From: Elusimicrobiota bacterium | GTDB lineage: Bacteria; Elusimicrobiota; Elusimicrobia; UBA1565 | Assembly (NCBI GenBank): GCA_002401485.1 | Contig: NVTF01000007.1 | Span: 1 to 49,271 of the forward strand | Length of the DNA: 49,271 nucleotides | Reading direction: 5' to 3' | Shown: positions 26,551 through 35,869 of the stretch, piece by piece | Numbering within the stretch: position 1 is the stretch's first letter | How the letters are laid out: the number at the start of each line of letters is the position of its first letter | Translations under genes and position numbers: made by a program | Notes under the pieces: generated by a model | The model's input: only the letters and a program-made list of their open reading frames with translations | Database searches by the model: none | Told to the model about the DNA's origin: nothing

Positions 26551-28068
26551 TTACTTCTTCTTAGAAATCAGTCCGTAAAACACGCCGGAAACGCCGAACG
26601 AGACGAACCACGCGTAGCTGTAAAGTTCCATCCAAAACGAAGAGACGGTCATCACCTTGATCGTCCCGAGAAAGCCGGGGACGCAGGGGGCGATACCGAG
26701 AACCAACGCAGCAATGGCCATCGGATTAAAGCCGCCCGTGTAGGCGTAGACACCCTTCGCGTCGTAGAGTGCGTCCAGGTCCAACTCCATCTTGCGCACC
26801 CAATAATAATCGGAGAGCATCACGCCCGCGATCGAACCCAAAAGCGCCGAATAACCAATCAGCCACGTGAAGATGTAGCCGGTGGGATCGGCGACAAGCT
26901 TCCACGGTTGAATCACGATACCGATGACTCCCGTGATGAGGCCGCCCATCTTAAACGAAATCTTCTTCGGCATAAGGTTCGAAAAACCGACGGCGGGGCT
27001 CACAACATTGGCTGCCAAGTTCGTTGACAGCGTCGCGAGCGTGAGCGCGAGCATCGCGAGTAAAACGACGATCGGATTCTGAAACTTCCCGAGAATCACG
27101 ACCGGATCCCAGATCGGATCCCCCCCGAAGATAACGACAGTCGCCGAGGTAACCGCCACGCCGATGAAGGCGATAAAGGTCATTGTTGTCGGCAGGCCCA
27201 TCGCCTGGCCCATGATTTGCTCGCGTTGATCGCGCGCGTGCCGGGAGAAATCCGGGATATTGAGCGAGAGAGTCGCCCAGAAGCCGACCATGCCGGTCAA
27301 CCCGGGGATGAAGACCTTCCAGAACTGCCCTTCCTTAGCTCCCCCCACGCCGAACTCAGACGGCCGGCTCAGCATCTCACCAAATCCGCCGGCCGCGAAG
27401 TAGGCCCACCCGAGCAATGCCAGCGCCATCACGATCAGCACCGGCGCGGCATAATCCTCAATATGACGAATCGACTCCATACCCCGCCAAACAATGCCCA
27501 TGTTGAGCGCCCAGAAAAACAGGAAACAGGCAAATTGGGCCGCGTTGATGCCCAGCCCGCCAATCAACGCCATCTCCGAAATTCCCGGCCAGAACACGAG
27601 CAGGCCTTGGTAAATCGCAAAGCCGCCGATCCAGGTTTGAATGCCGAACCAACCGCAAGCAACAAGTCCGCGCAGTACCGAGGGGATATGCGCCCCCTGC
27701 GTTCCAAACGCCGCGCGGCAGTACACCGGGAACGGGATCCCGTATTTCGTCCCCGCGTGCGCGTTGGCGATCATCGGACCAAGGACGATGACGTTGCCAA
27801 ACATGATCGTCAGCATCGCCTGCCACCAATTCATTCCTTGCTGAATCAGACTCGCGGCGAGCATGTAGCTCGGGATGCAGACGGCCATGCCGACCCACAG
27901 CGCCGCGATATCGAACCTACCCCACTTACGGTCCTTCGCGCCGACGGGCGCGATATCCTCGTTGTACAGGGGCGAACCGGAGATGTCGCTGCGAAGCTCG
28001 ACGATATCTGCGCTCATTTGGGGTGACCCGGAGATGTCGCGGCGAAGCTCGACGATATCTGGGCTCAT
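26551..28068 (-). CDS. NCS1-family nucleobase:cation symporter (allantoin/uracil/hydantoin permease)
   Basis: WVGMAVCIPSYMLAASLIQQGMNWWQAMLTIMFGNVIVLGPMIANAHAGTKYGIPFPVYCRAAFGTQGAHIPSVLRGLVACGWFGIQTWIGG: NCS1 signatures. Confidence 0.95.
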   Translation of the reverse strand: MSPDIVELRRDISGSPQMSADIVELRSDISGSPLYNEDIAPVGAKDRKWGRFDIAALWVGMAVCIPSYMLAASLIQQGMNWWQAMLTIMFGNVIVLGPMIANAHAGTKYGIPFPVYCRAAFGTQGAHIPSVLRGLVACGWFGIQTWIGGFAIYQGLLVFWPGISEMALIGGLGINAAQFACFLFFWALNMGIVWRGMESIRHIEDYAAPVLIVMALALLGWAYFAAGGFGEMLSRPSEFGVGGAKEGQFWKVFIPGLTGMVGFWATLSLNIPDFSRHARDQREQIMGQAMGLPTTMTFIAFIGVAVTSATVVIFGGDPIWDPVVILGKFQNPIVVLLAMLALTLATLSTNLAANVVSPAVGFSNLMPKKISFKMGGLITGVIGIVIQPWKLVADPTGYIFTWLIGYSALLGSIAGVMLSDYYWVRKMELDLDALYDAKGVYAYTGGFNPMAIAALVLGIAPCVPGFLGTIKVMTVSSFWMELYSYAWFVSFGVSGVFYGLISKKK

Positions 28069-28071
28069 TTA
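27971..28071. repeat. 51-bp tandem duplication at the 5' end of the NCS1 gene
   Basis: ccggagatgtcgc(t/g)gcgaagctcgacgatatctg(c/g)gctcattt at 27977 and 28028; encodes MSPDIVELRRDISGSPQ / MSADIVELRSDISGSP. Confidence 0.9.
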
Positions 28072-28944
28072 GGGAAGCATCTCCACCAAATCACCGTAGG
28101 TTTCCGGCCGGCGGTCCCGGAAGAACTGCCAGGTGTTGCGGACCTTCACGATTTCGTCAAAGTCGAGATCCGCCACAATTAATTCGTCTTTATCGCGGGA
28201 ACCGACTTCAACCATTTGACCGCGTGGGTCGCAGAAGTAGCTCTGGCCGTAAAACTCACCGAATTCCCAGGGCTTCTCGGTTCCCACCCGGTTAATCGCG
28301 CCGATGTAGTATTGATTCGCAACCGCGTGCGCAGGCTGCTCAAGCTTCCAGAGATATTCGGAAAGGCCGGCTACCGTCGCCGACGGGTTAAAAACAATCT
28401 CCGCGCCATTGAGGCCGAGGATGCGCGCCCCGTCAGGGAAATGGCGGTCGTAGCAAATGTAAACGCCGACCTTGCCGTATTTGGTTTGGAAAACCGGGTA
28501 GCCGGTGTTGCCGGGCTTGAAGTAGAACTTTTCCCAGAAGCCGGGCGCGCAATGCGGAATATGATTTTTGCGGTAAGAACCCAGCAAGGTTCCATCGGCG
28601 TCGATGACGGCGGCCGTGTTGTAATACGTTCCGGGCGACGGCGTCTCGTAGATCGGAAGCACAATCACCATATTGTGCTTCTTGGCGAGCTTCTGAAAGA
28701 TTTGCGTCGTCGGGCCATCGATCCGTTCGGCGGATTCGTACCAACGCACGTCCTGTTCGCAGCAGAAATAAGGCCCGTAAAAAATTTCCTGAAGGCAAAG
28801 CATCTGAACCTTCTTTTCGCCGGCTTCATCGACGAGCTTAATATGCTTGTCGATCATCTTTTTCTTGATGTCGGCGATCGAGTGATCGTCGATGGACCAA
28901 TCGCAGGATGCCTGAATCAAACCGGCTCGGACGTTTCTTGCCAT
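28069..28944 (-). CDS. pydC: Beta-ureidopropionase / N-carbamoyl-beta-alanine amidohydrolase (nitrilase superfamily)
   Basis: LCLQEIFYGPYFCCEQD, YRKNHIPHCAPGFWEKFYFKPGN, KVGVYICYDRHFPDGARILGLNGAEIVFNPSATV: Glu-Lys-Cys nitrilase triad. Confidence 0.95.
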   Translation of the reverse strand: MARNVRAGLIQASCDWSIDDHSIADIKKKMIDKHIKLVDEAGEKKVQMLCLQEIFYGPYFCCEQDVRWYESAERIDGPTTQIFQKLAKKHNMVIVLPIYETPSPGTYYNTAAVIDADGTLLGSYRKNHIPHCAPGFWEKFYFKPGNTGYPVFQTKYGKVGVYICYDRHFPDGARILGLNGAEIVFNPSATVAGLSEYLWKLEQPAHAVANQYYIGAINRVGTEKPWEFGEFYGQSYFCDPRGQMVEVGSRDKDELIVADLDFDEIVKVRNTWQFFRDRRPETYGDLVEMLP

Positions 28945-28957
28945 CTTTATTTCTCCT

Positions 28958-30313
28958 CTAGTCGTGAAAACGCTTATAAACTTCTTTATAGCCCGTCATG
29001 CCCGCAGCGGTGTACTGCTCCCAGGTCAGCGGCGCGTGCCCCGTCTCAACGTCTTCCATAGTAATGCACTCCTCAACAGGACACACCAGCGAGCACAAAT
29101 TGCAGCCGACGCAATCTTCTTCGATCACGGTTGGGATTTTCCAACCCTTTCCGGTCTTGCCGTAGTCGGAGGGACGCACAATGCACTGATGTGCGGTGTC
29201 ATTGCAGGCGATGAAGCACAAATCACATTCGATGCATGTGCTCGAATCGATCTTCGCCACCGTTTTATGGTGAAGATTCAGATGCTTCCATTCAACGATA
29301 TCGCCGGCGGACTTGCCGATAAAATCGTCCAGCGTCTCGAATTCATGCTCACGCATCCAATTTTCTAATCCGGAAATCATGTCTTCCACAATGCGGAAAC
29401 CATAATGCATGACCGCCGTGCAAACCTGAACACTGCTCGAACCCAACAGCAAAAATTCGGTGGCGTCGCGCCAGTCGGACACGCCGCCGATGCCTGAAAT
29501 CGGCAAATTCTTCGTCTCAGGATCGTTTGCAATCTGGCTGACCATGTTCAAGGCGATCGGCTTCACCGCCGGGCCGCAATACCCGCCATGCGCACCCTTG
29601 CCGCCGATCGCGAACTTCGGCTTGAGGGTATCGAGATCGATGCCCATCACCGAGTTAATGGTATTAATCAGACTGACCCCGTCGGTCTTACCGGCCATCG
29701 CAGCCCGCGCGGGGAATCGAACATCAGCGATATTAGGCGTCAACTTCGTCAGCACGGGAGTCTTCGCGACTTCCTTCACATACTCGACTACTTTTTGAAT
29801 GTACTCCGGCACCTGACCGACCGCGGCGCCCATGCCGCGCTCCGACATTCCGTGGGGACAGCCGAAATTGAGCTCGAGACCATCACAACCGGTGTCTTCC
29901 GCCTTTTTCACAATGTCATGCCAATTCTTTCGCTCACACGGCACCATGAGACTGACGATCACGGCATGTTTCGGGTATTTTTTCTTAACCTCTGCGATTT
30001 CCTTGAGGTTCACATCGAGCGGGCGGTCGGTGATAAGCTCCACATTGTTAAAACCGGCCATCTTCATTCCGCCGATGTCGATGGCGCCGTAGCGAGAGGT
30101 CACATTAACGACGGCCGGATCCTCGCCGAGCGTCTTCCAGACGGCGCCCCCCCAGCCATGATCGAACGCACGCATCACCTGTTCACCGGAATTTGCCGGC
30201 GGGGCGGAGGCGAGCCAAAACGGGTTGGGCGATTTAATGCCGGCCGTGTTGGAGGAAAGATCGACCTTTCCTTTGAGTTTCTTAAACGTTCGCGGTTTCA
30301 AGTGTTTTCGCAT
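28958..30313 (-). CDS. preA: NAD-dependent dihydropyrimidine dehydrogenase, catalytic subunit PreA/PydA (with 4Fe-4S)
   Basis: KSPNPFWLASAPPANSGEQVMRAFDHGWGGAVWKTLG, LELNFGCPHGMSERGMGAAVGQ, GIGGVSDWRDATEFLLLGSSSVQVCTAVM, CIECDLCFIACND, CVGCNLCSLVCPVEECITM. Start set to MRKHLKP. Confidence 0.95.
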   Translation of the reverse strand: MRKHLKPRTFKKLKGKVDLSSNTAGIKSPNPFWLASAPPANSGEQVMRAFDHGWGGAVWKTLGEDPAVVNVTSRYGAIDIGGMKMAGFNNVELITDRPLDVNLKEIAEVKKKYPKHAVIVSLMVPCERKNWHDIVKKAEDTGCDGLELNFGCPHGMSERGMGAAVGQVPEYIQKVVEYVKEVAKTPVLTKLTPNIADVRFPARAAMAGKTDGVSLINTINSVMGIDLDTLKPKFAIGGKGAHGGYCGPAVKPIALNMVSQIANDPETKNLPISGIGGVSDWRDATEFLLLGSSSVQVCTAVMHYGFRIVEDMISGLENWMREHEFETLDDFIGKSAGDIVEWKHLNLHHKTVAKIDSSTCIECDLCFIACNDTAHQCIVRPSDYGKTGKGWKIPTVIEEDCVGCNLCSLVCPVEECITMEDVETGHAPLTWEQYTAAGMTGYKEVYKRFHD

Positions 30314-31712
30314 GATGGTGGTTTGGCGGCCGAACAGTGCGCACGCCCTCAATGGTTTGGATCCAATCAGAATGCTCCGGGCCCGGGGGGTTTCCCGGGA
30401 AGAGCGTGTTGAAAATTCCCAACGCCGCACGTTTGCCGTGTGCGGCCGCGTTCACGATTTCGGCGCCACCGTTAACCGCGTCCCCCCCTGCAAATACCAT
30501 AGGATTGGAGGTCTGCAGCGTGGTCGCGTCAACGACAATGCGTCCTTTTTTATCAAGCGTGATGCCCGCGGTTTTAGAAAGCAGATCGACCTGTTTGGTC
30601 TGCCCGATGGCTTTCACAATACGATCGCAGGGGATCTCAAACTCCGAACCCTCGATCGGCAGCACCTTTCCGTCTTTTAATTCGGTGCGCTGGAGGCGAA
30701 TGCCAGTGACCTTGTCGTCGCCGAGAATTGCAATCGGCATGGTTTGCCACTCGAACGTGATTTCATCGCCCGCAGCCAATTCGTATTCATAGTCATACGC
30801 CGACATATCAGCACGACCGCGACGATACGACATCACAACCTTCGGTGTCCCGATGCGCTTGGCTTGGGTAACAACATCAATGGCGGTATTGCCCGCACCG
30901 ATGCAAACGGTGGTCTCTCCAGCGGGAATCGCGTCAAACTCGTGATTCTTGATGTACTCGATAAAATGAAGGGCCTCGTACACACCCTTCAGACCTTCAC
31001 CCGGAATTGCGAGCGGTGCTGTCGCGCCCAGACCGACGCCTAAGAAAATCGCGTCAAACTTCTTTTCGAGGTCTTCAAATTTCAAATCATCCCCGAGAAC
31101 GGTTTCGTAGCGAATATCGACGCCGAGGTCGAGAACCAGCGCGACCTCATCCAACGCGACCCTCTGATCCATCTTATACTCCGCCATCCCGTAGGTATTT
31201 AACCCGCCCGGCATCGGTTTTTTTTCAAAAACCGTGACCGCAAATCCCAATCGCCGTAAATACGCCGCAGCGGAAAGCCCCGCCGGTCCTCCGCCCACAA
31301 TCCCAACCGTTTTGCCGTTGGGCTCTCCGGCCTCAAAAGGCTGAATACCCTTCTCCATCAGGGCGTCCGTTGCAAATCTCTGCAAGCGTCCGATTTCAAT
31401 CGGTTTTTCATGCCAGCCGAGATATACGCACGAACCCTCGCATAAGGCTTCCACCGGACAGACACGGGCGCAGGAATGACCCATCGCATTGGCATCAAAA
31501 ATTGTAATGGCCGATCCTAAATTGTCTTTCGAACCGATTTGTTTGATGAACTTCGGGATATTGATATGGGTCGGGCACGCAATAGTGCAGGGCGAGTCGT
31601 AGCAGTTGAGACAGCGGTCCGCTTCAACTCGCGCCTCCTCGCGGCGCATAGGAGGCGTCATTTCCTTTAACAGTGGAAAATCGTCGATCGTTTTATTGTT
31701 TTTATCGCTCAT
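30282..31712 (-). CDS. preT: NAD-dependent dihydropyrimidine dehydrogenase subunit PreT (GltD-like FAD/Fe-S)
   Basis: MSDKNNKTIDDFPLLKEMTPPMRREEARVEADRCLNCYDSPCTIACPTHINIPKFI, GHSCARVCPVEALCEGSCV, VGIVGGGPAGLSAAAYLRRLG, CIGAGNTAIDV, VFAGGDAVNGGAEIVNAAAHGKRAA. Confidence 0.95.
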   Translation of the reverse strand: MSDKNNKTIDDFPLLKEMTPPMRREEARVEADRCLNCYDSPCTIACPTHINIPKFIKQIGSKDNLGSAITIFDANAMGHSCARVCPVEALCEGSCVYLGWHEKPIEIGRLQRFATDALMEKGIQPFEAGEPNGKTVGIVGGGPAGLSAAAYLRRLGFAVTVFEKKPMPGGLNTYGMAEYKMDQRVALDEVALVLDLGVDIRYETVLGDDLKFEDLEKKFDAIFLGVGLGATAPLAIPGEGLKGVYEALHFIEYIKNHEFDAIPAGETTVCIGAGNTAIDVVTQAKRIGTPKVVMSYRRGRADMSAYDYEYELAAGDEITFEWQTMPIAILGDDKVTGIRLQRTELKDGKVLPIEGSEFEIPCDRIVKAIGQTKQVDLLSKTAGITLDKKGRIVVDATTLQTSNPMVFAGGDAVNGGAEIVNAAAHGKRAALGIFNTLFPGNPPGPEHSDWIQTIEGVRTVRPPNHHHAKTLETANV

Positions 31713-31765
31713 AAACGGAGTCCGGCTGAAGCATGCCTGAAGGGACATACAAACGGCGGACCTCC

Positions 31766-31795
31766 ATTGTACCGCGACCCATAATTCCAAGTCAA
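31766..31795 (-). promoter_or_regulatory. Sigma70-type promoter for the pyrimidine-degradation operon
   Basis: Minus strand TTGACT-N18-TACAAT, ~55 nt upstream of preT ATG. Confidence 0.7.
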
Positions 31796-31806
31796 CCGGA
31801 GATTTG

Positions 31807-31822
31807 CAGGTCTTTAGACCTG
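31807..31822. promoter_or_regulatory. Palindrome CAGGTCTTTAGACCTG, candidate operator
   Basis: Arms CAGGTC/GACCTG, 11 bp upstream of the preT -35 and ~85 bp upstream of the divergent histidine kinase gene. Confidence 0.5.
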
Positions 31823-31907
31823 GGCAATAGAGGCATTCTGATGTGCTTTAGGGCACATTTAGAGGCATCTTGCGGGTTTTCCCGAATCCGACAATACTGG
31901 GGACGCT

Positions 31908-33887
31908 ATGCCTGAAATCGTCATTCTCAAGGGAAAGGCCGAAATCAGCCGAATTTCCCTATTTGGGAACTCCCTTTCCGTCGGGAGAGACCCCTCCAAC
32001 GGAATTGTGGTCGATGATCCCCGCGTCTCGCGAAAACACGCCCGGATTTTTCGGGAAAACGACGATTTTATTTACGAAGACGTTGGCAGCACGATGGGCA
32101 GCCTCTTCAGTGGAAAAGAGGTCTCCCGGCATGTTTTTTCCAACGGCGACACCATTGAACTGGGACAATCCAGCCTTGTATTTGTAGCCATAGACGGCGA
32201 TTTGGTCGATATCGAGGCCTCAACCCCGGGACCTGACAAAGGGTCGCTGAAAACCTGGCCCAACCTCGGCAACATGCTGGACAAGGTTGATGAGTCCGGT
32301 GAAAGTTCTCGACTTTTAAAAGCTTTATTTGAAATCAGCCTCGAACTCGACTCTGCGGAAGAATTCGATGATGTTTTGACTCGAATCATGGATAAGGCTC
32401 TGGTCATGATGGGCGGAGAACGGGGTTTCATCATGCTCCGGGATTTAGATTCCGGGCAATTACGTCTGCATTCGGCACGCGATACGCAAGGAGAAATCAC
32501 AGGCGTCAACGCGGAAGGAGTCAGCAAGTCCCTCATGGAGAAGGTTCTCAACACAGGCGAACCCGTGCTCATCGACAACGCAATGGACCCCGAAATGCAA
32601 ACCCGCAGCATGGTCATGAATCATATTCACTCCGCGATGTGCGTGCCCCTCAAGAACGGAAACGAAGTGGCGGGTGTGATCTACGCGGACCATCGCTCAC
32701 GCTCCAGTGCCTTTACCGACACAGACCTTGCATTTTTCACGACCTTCGCCATCCAGGCTAAGGCGGCCATCGACTCCAGCCGGGCCTACTGGAAACTAGT
32801 CGATGGCCTATTCAGCGCCTCCGGAGACTTCGTCGCTGTTTGCTCCCCTGAGGGACGCATCACGCGGGCCAACAAAGGCGCGCTCGAACTGCTGGGCTTG
32901 GCTTCTTCTGAAATAGAAGGACGCCCCATCGAATCCATCGTGGCTGCCACTGACCAACCCGCGGCGCTTGTTTTGGTCCAAAAAATCACTTCCAGCGGTC
33001 GGGCGCAAGGAGAAACACTTCAATTGCAGCATTCGGATGGACGCCTGATCGCGATCAACCTCTCTGGATTTGTTATGCGGGACCGGCAGGGTTCGGTTCA
33101 AGGCCTTTGCCTGATCGGTCGCGACCTCACCAATGAAATGAAGCTCATCGCTCATTTGAAGAGCGTGACGGCACGGCTTTTCGAGGTCAACAACATGAAA
33201 TCCGAATTTGTGGGAATGATCTCCCACGAGTTAAAAGGCCCTCTCACGGTCATTCTGGGATTTGCCGATATGCTCAGGAAAAGTCCGGACATGCTCCAAA
33301 ACCCGGAGAAAACCTCTCAGCGCCTCACCCAAATTATGTTGGCCGGAGAGAGAGCAAACACCCTGATCGGGGAACTCCTGGAACTGAATCAACTCGAAAC
33401 AGGACGTACTGATTTGAAGGTGGCCCGGCTCGACGTGATCGAAATACTAAACGCCTCCGTGCAAGGCCTCGCGCTCTCCGCCCAGAAAAACAATATCACC
33501 GTGACGATCACAACCCCGGAAAAAACTCCGCAGATTTTGGCGGATGCTAATTTAATTCGACGCGTCTTCGATAACCTTATTTCCAACGGCATCAAATACA
33601 ACAAAAACGGAGGAAAGCTCGCAATTTCGATCCTTGTGCACGCCGGCCAAACCGAGTTTCGATTCAAAGACGAAGGCGTCGGGCTTTCGGCCAACGATCA
33701 AAAAAATGTCTTCACCCAATTCTTTCGATCGGCGAATACCGCACAATCCCACAAAGGAACGGGTCTCGGCCTTTCCATCGTCAAGGCAATCGTCGAACGC
33801 CACGGCGGAACACTCTCCCTGGAGAGTGAACTCGGCAACGGAACGACGTATATCACCACATTGCTTCTAGAACCGCCCAAAATATGA
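31908..33887 (+). CDS. FHA-GAF-PAS sensor histidine kinase
   Basis: FHA: SVGRDPSNGIVVDDPRVSRKHARIF...VGSTMGSLFSG; GAF: LMMGGERGFIMLRD...; PAS: SPEGRITRANKGALELLG; HisKA: FVGMISHELKGPLTVILGFADML; HATPase: NLISNGIKYNKNGG, KDEGVGLS, GTGLGLSIVKAIVERHGG. Confidence 0.95.
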   Translation: MPEIVILKGKAEISRISLFGNSLSVGRDPSNGIVVDDPRVSRKHARIFRENDDFIYEDVGSTMGSLFSGKEVSRHVFSNGDTIELGQSSLVFVAIDGDLVDIEASTPGPDKGSLKTWPNLGNMLDKVDESGESSRLLKALFEISLELDSAEEFDDVLTRIMDKALVMMGGERGFIMLRDLDSGQLRLHSARDTQGEITGVNAEGVSKSLMEKVLNTGEPVLIDNAMDPEMQTRSMVMNHIHSAMCVPLKNGNEVAGVIYADHRSRSSAFTDTDLAFFTTFAIQAKAAIDSSRAYWKLVDGLFSASGDFVAVCSPEGRITRANKGALELLGLASSEIEGRPIESIVAATDQPAALVLVQKITSSGRAQGETLQLQHSDGRLIAINLSGFVMRDRQGSVQGLCLIGRDLTNEMKLIAHLKSVTARLFEVNNMKSEFVGMISHELKGPLTVILGFADMLRKSPDMLQNPEKTSQRLTQIMLAGERANTLIGELLELNQLETGRTDLKVARLDVIEILNASVQGLALSAQKNNITVTITTPEKTPQILADANLIRRVFDNLISNGIKYNKNGGKLAISILVHAGQTEFRFKDEGVGLSANDQKNVFTQFFRSANTAQSHKGTGLGLSIVKAIVERHGGTLSLESELGNGTTYITTLLLEPPKI

Positions 33888-34474
33888 GCGGCGAAGCCAA
33901 ATATGAATTCGACGACTCCTGGGACAATGCCTCACGGGAGCCCCTTGAGATATTCGCGCATATTCGCATGTTTCCGATGCTGCTGGTGCCCCTGCTTTTC
34001 GGGACCCTGTGCATCTTTTGGTTTTCGCATTCCGCCGGAATGGGAGCCTTTCGCGCCGGTATCGCCGCACTCGTTTTTCTCGTCGTCTGGACCCTCACAA
34101 CCGCCTTCCTCCCGACGATTTTTAAGGGCCTCTTCGTAATCCTCATCATCGGCGTTGCGGGATGGGCCTACATCATGATTCGCGCGAAAATGCCGGACAT
34201 GCTCCAAGCGGGTCTCATGACCTTTATCGCCGTTGCACTCGCCACCTTCATCGGGGTCACAATTCTACGAGCCGAATTTCTTGTACCGGTTGCCTCCGAT
34301 CCCAAACACCTCGATGTAGCCGTTCGTCTCGAATCAATCAAACAGCGCCTGCCCCATGCCGCCCCAAGCCCAAATTCCGGCGGCACTCGAAAAGGTCGTC
34401 GCACGTGGATTGGCGAAGGATCCCGGGGACCGCTACGCGTCGGCTCAAGGGTTTGCGGAAGCCCTCGCGTTTAA
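33884..34474 (+). CDS. Multi-TM membrane protein, C-terminus probably frameshifted
   Basis: ~5 hydrophobic segments; overlaps the HK stop (ATGA). The last ~35 aa look non-native because the +1 frame there encodes a kinase C-lobe tail. Confidence 0.6.
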   Translation: MSGEAKYEFDDSWDNASREPLEIFAHIRMFPMLLVPLLFGTLCIFWFSHSAGMGAFRAGIAALVFLVVWTLTTAFLPTIFKGLFVILIIGVAGWAYIMIRAKMPDMLQAGLMTFIAVALATFIGVTILRAEFLVPVASDPKHLDVAVRLESIKQRLPHAAPSPNSGGTRKGRRTWIGEGSRGPLRVGSRVCGSPRV

Positions 34475-34499
34475 ACCTCCGGCACCCGCTCCCCTATAA
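34356..34499 (+). pseudogene. Remnant of Hanks-type Ser/Thr kinase C-lobe (last 47 aa)
   Basis: Frame overlapping the previous ORF: MPPQAQIPAALEKVVARGLAKDPGDRYASAQGFAEALAFKPPAPAPL*; matches the kinase subdomain XI consensus (LxxVVxRxLAKDPxxRYxSAxxFAxAL). Confidence 0.75.
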
Positions 34500-35756
34500 A
34501 TACCCGGCGCGGTGAATTTCATAAAAAAACCATCCCAGACTCGCCAACGGATAGAGAACCCAAATCCCCGTTGACGCCGCTCCCATTAACGTTTTCATCC
34601 CGTTGGAAATGAAGACGGGCATATGATCGAGCAAAGGCGTCCAGAAAACCAACAGCCACAAAACAAACGCGGCGCTGCTCGCCGCCAACAGCAGCGGATA
34701 GCTGGCACGAATAAAAACAACGGAACGCAGCCCCGGCGTGCCCATACCGATCTCTCCGTCACCCAGCCAAAAATTCCGCTTTTCCCCGCGCCACACAAAT
34801 ACGTCCGGGGACGGCGGCGGCAACAGCAAACGCCGCACCGTTTCGAGATCGACGTTTTTCTTTTCTGTTTTCGCATAGGCTTGAAAATCAGCCCCCATAC
34901 GCTTCAAGCGCGCCAAAACACCGTCGTCAACGTCCCGGTCTTTGAGCACATACGGCTTTGCAAGAGTTTCCGCATCCCCGGTGTTTTTCGAAGTTGCTGA
35001 TTTAATTCGCTGCACGAGTTTTTCGGACGGGGTTTCTTTAAACTCGAAGATGACCCGCACGAGTGTCGGTTCCCCCCACCCTTCAAACACGTAATTGAGT
35101 GTCCCCGGGATCGGTTCTTCGATGGTGACCTGCAATTCTTCAATCCGCATCGGCCCGAGATTCCAGTAATGGCGCAGCCGCAAATAGGGCCGCACCACCA
35201 TCACAGCCTCGCGATTTTTTCCAAACAAGGATTCTCCCGACGATTCCCTCAGCCATTCGGAGATGACATACGAGCGGGGACGAACGCGCGGTTTTTTCGT
35301 TTCGAGGACTTTGAATACCGGCGGTGACGTCGCAAGAGACGGTTGTGTTGATTCCGTTTTCGCAACCGCGCCGCATCGAAGCGATCCCAGCAGCGAAATC
35401 AAAACCCCATCGCGCACAATGCGCCCGGTGAGTTCGTATCGGTGCCCCTCACACAACAGCAACCCTTCCAGACGGCGGGAATCGACCGAGTCCTTCTTAA
35501 TAAAAACAGGGTCCCCCGATATGAGCTCAGAGATAAAATAATTCTCCCAACGTCCCTCGGCCTCTTTTCTTAGACCGGAAGCATCGGTGCGATTGCTCCG
35601 CGCCGCTTGGAATTTCTGGGCTTGCGGACCCTTAAGCCGCAACACGAGGACTCCCGATTTCTGCGCGGACCACCCCGCAGGAGGCGCGCTCACTCTTAAA
35701 TCGGCCTCCGCGGCCGAAAGCGAAAAAACCGCCAACAAGGACAGGAGAGAGTTCAC
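34494..35756 (-). CDS. Exported/membrane-anchored protein of unknown function
   Basis: GTG start at 35756 gives signal peptide MNSLLSLLAVFSLSAAEA (TACATT-N6-GTG upstream); two C-terminal TM helices. No family recognised. Confidence 0.65.
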   Translation of the reverse strand: MNSLLSLLAVFSLSAAEADLRVSAPPAGWSAQKSGVLVLRLKGPQAQKFQAARSNRTDASGLRKEAEGRWENYFISELISGDPVFIKKDSVDSRRLEGLLLCEGHRYELTGRIVRDGVLISLLGSLRCGAVAKTESTQPSLATSPPVFKVLETKKPRVRPRSYVISEWLRESSGESLFGKNREAVMVVRPYLRLRHYWNLGPMRIEELQVTIEEPIPGTLNYVFEGWGEPTLVRVIFEFKETPSEKLVQRIKSATSKNTGDAETLAKPYVLKDRDVDDGVLARLKRMGADFQAYAKTEKKNVDLETVRRLLLPPPSPDVFVWRGEKRNFWLGDGEIGMGTPGLRSVVFIRASYPLLLAASSAAFVLWLLVFWTPLLDHMPVFISNGMKTLMGAASTGIWVLYPLASLGWFFYEIHRAGYL

Positions 35757-35869
35757 GGATAGAATGTACCCGGCAACGAGTGTTTTAGCCAGATGGGCCT
35801 TTAGACCTATATTTTTCGGGCCTCTTCGGCCCTGATTGCCAGACAAGCGCCCGGGTTATCCTATTAGCT

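Noticed and set aside
27217-28026. 269-aa plus-strand ORF
   Set aside because: Antisense to the NCS1 transporter; composition typical of a complement-strand artefact.
29588-30412. 274-aa plus-strand ORF
   Set aside because: Antisense to preA; no recognisable motifs, Arg/His-rich artefact.
31829-31868. AGAGGCAT direct repeat (31829 and 31861) flanking ATGTGC...GCACAT as a mini mobile element
   Set aside because: 8-bp repeat around an 18-bp palindrome is too short to support a mobile-element call; could be chance or regulatory.
34494-35846. ORF-track start at 35846 for the unknown exported protein
   Set aside because: The extra N-terminal 30 aa translate a promoter/hairpin region; GTG at 35756 gives a clean signal peptide and a TACATT box at the leaderless spacing.
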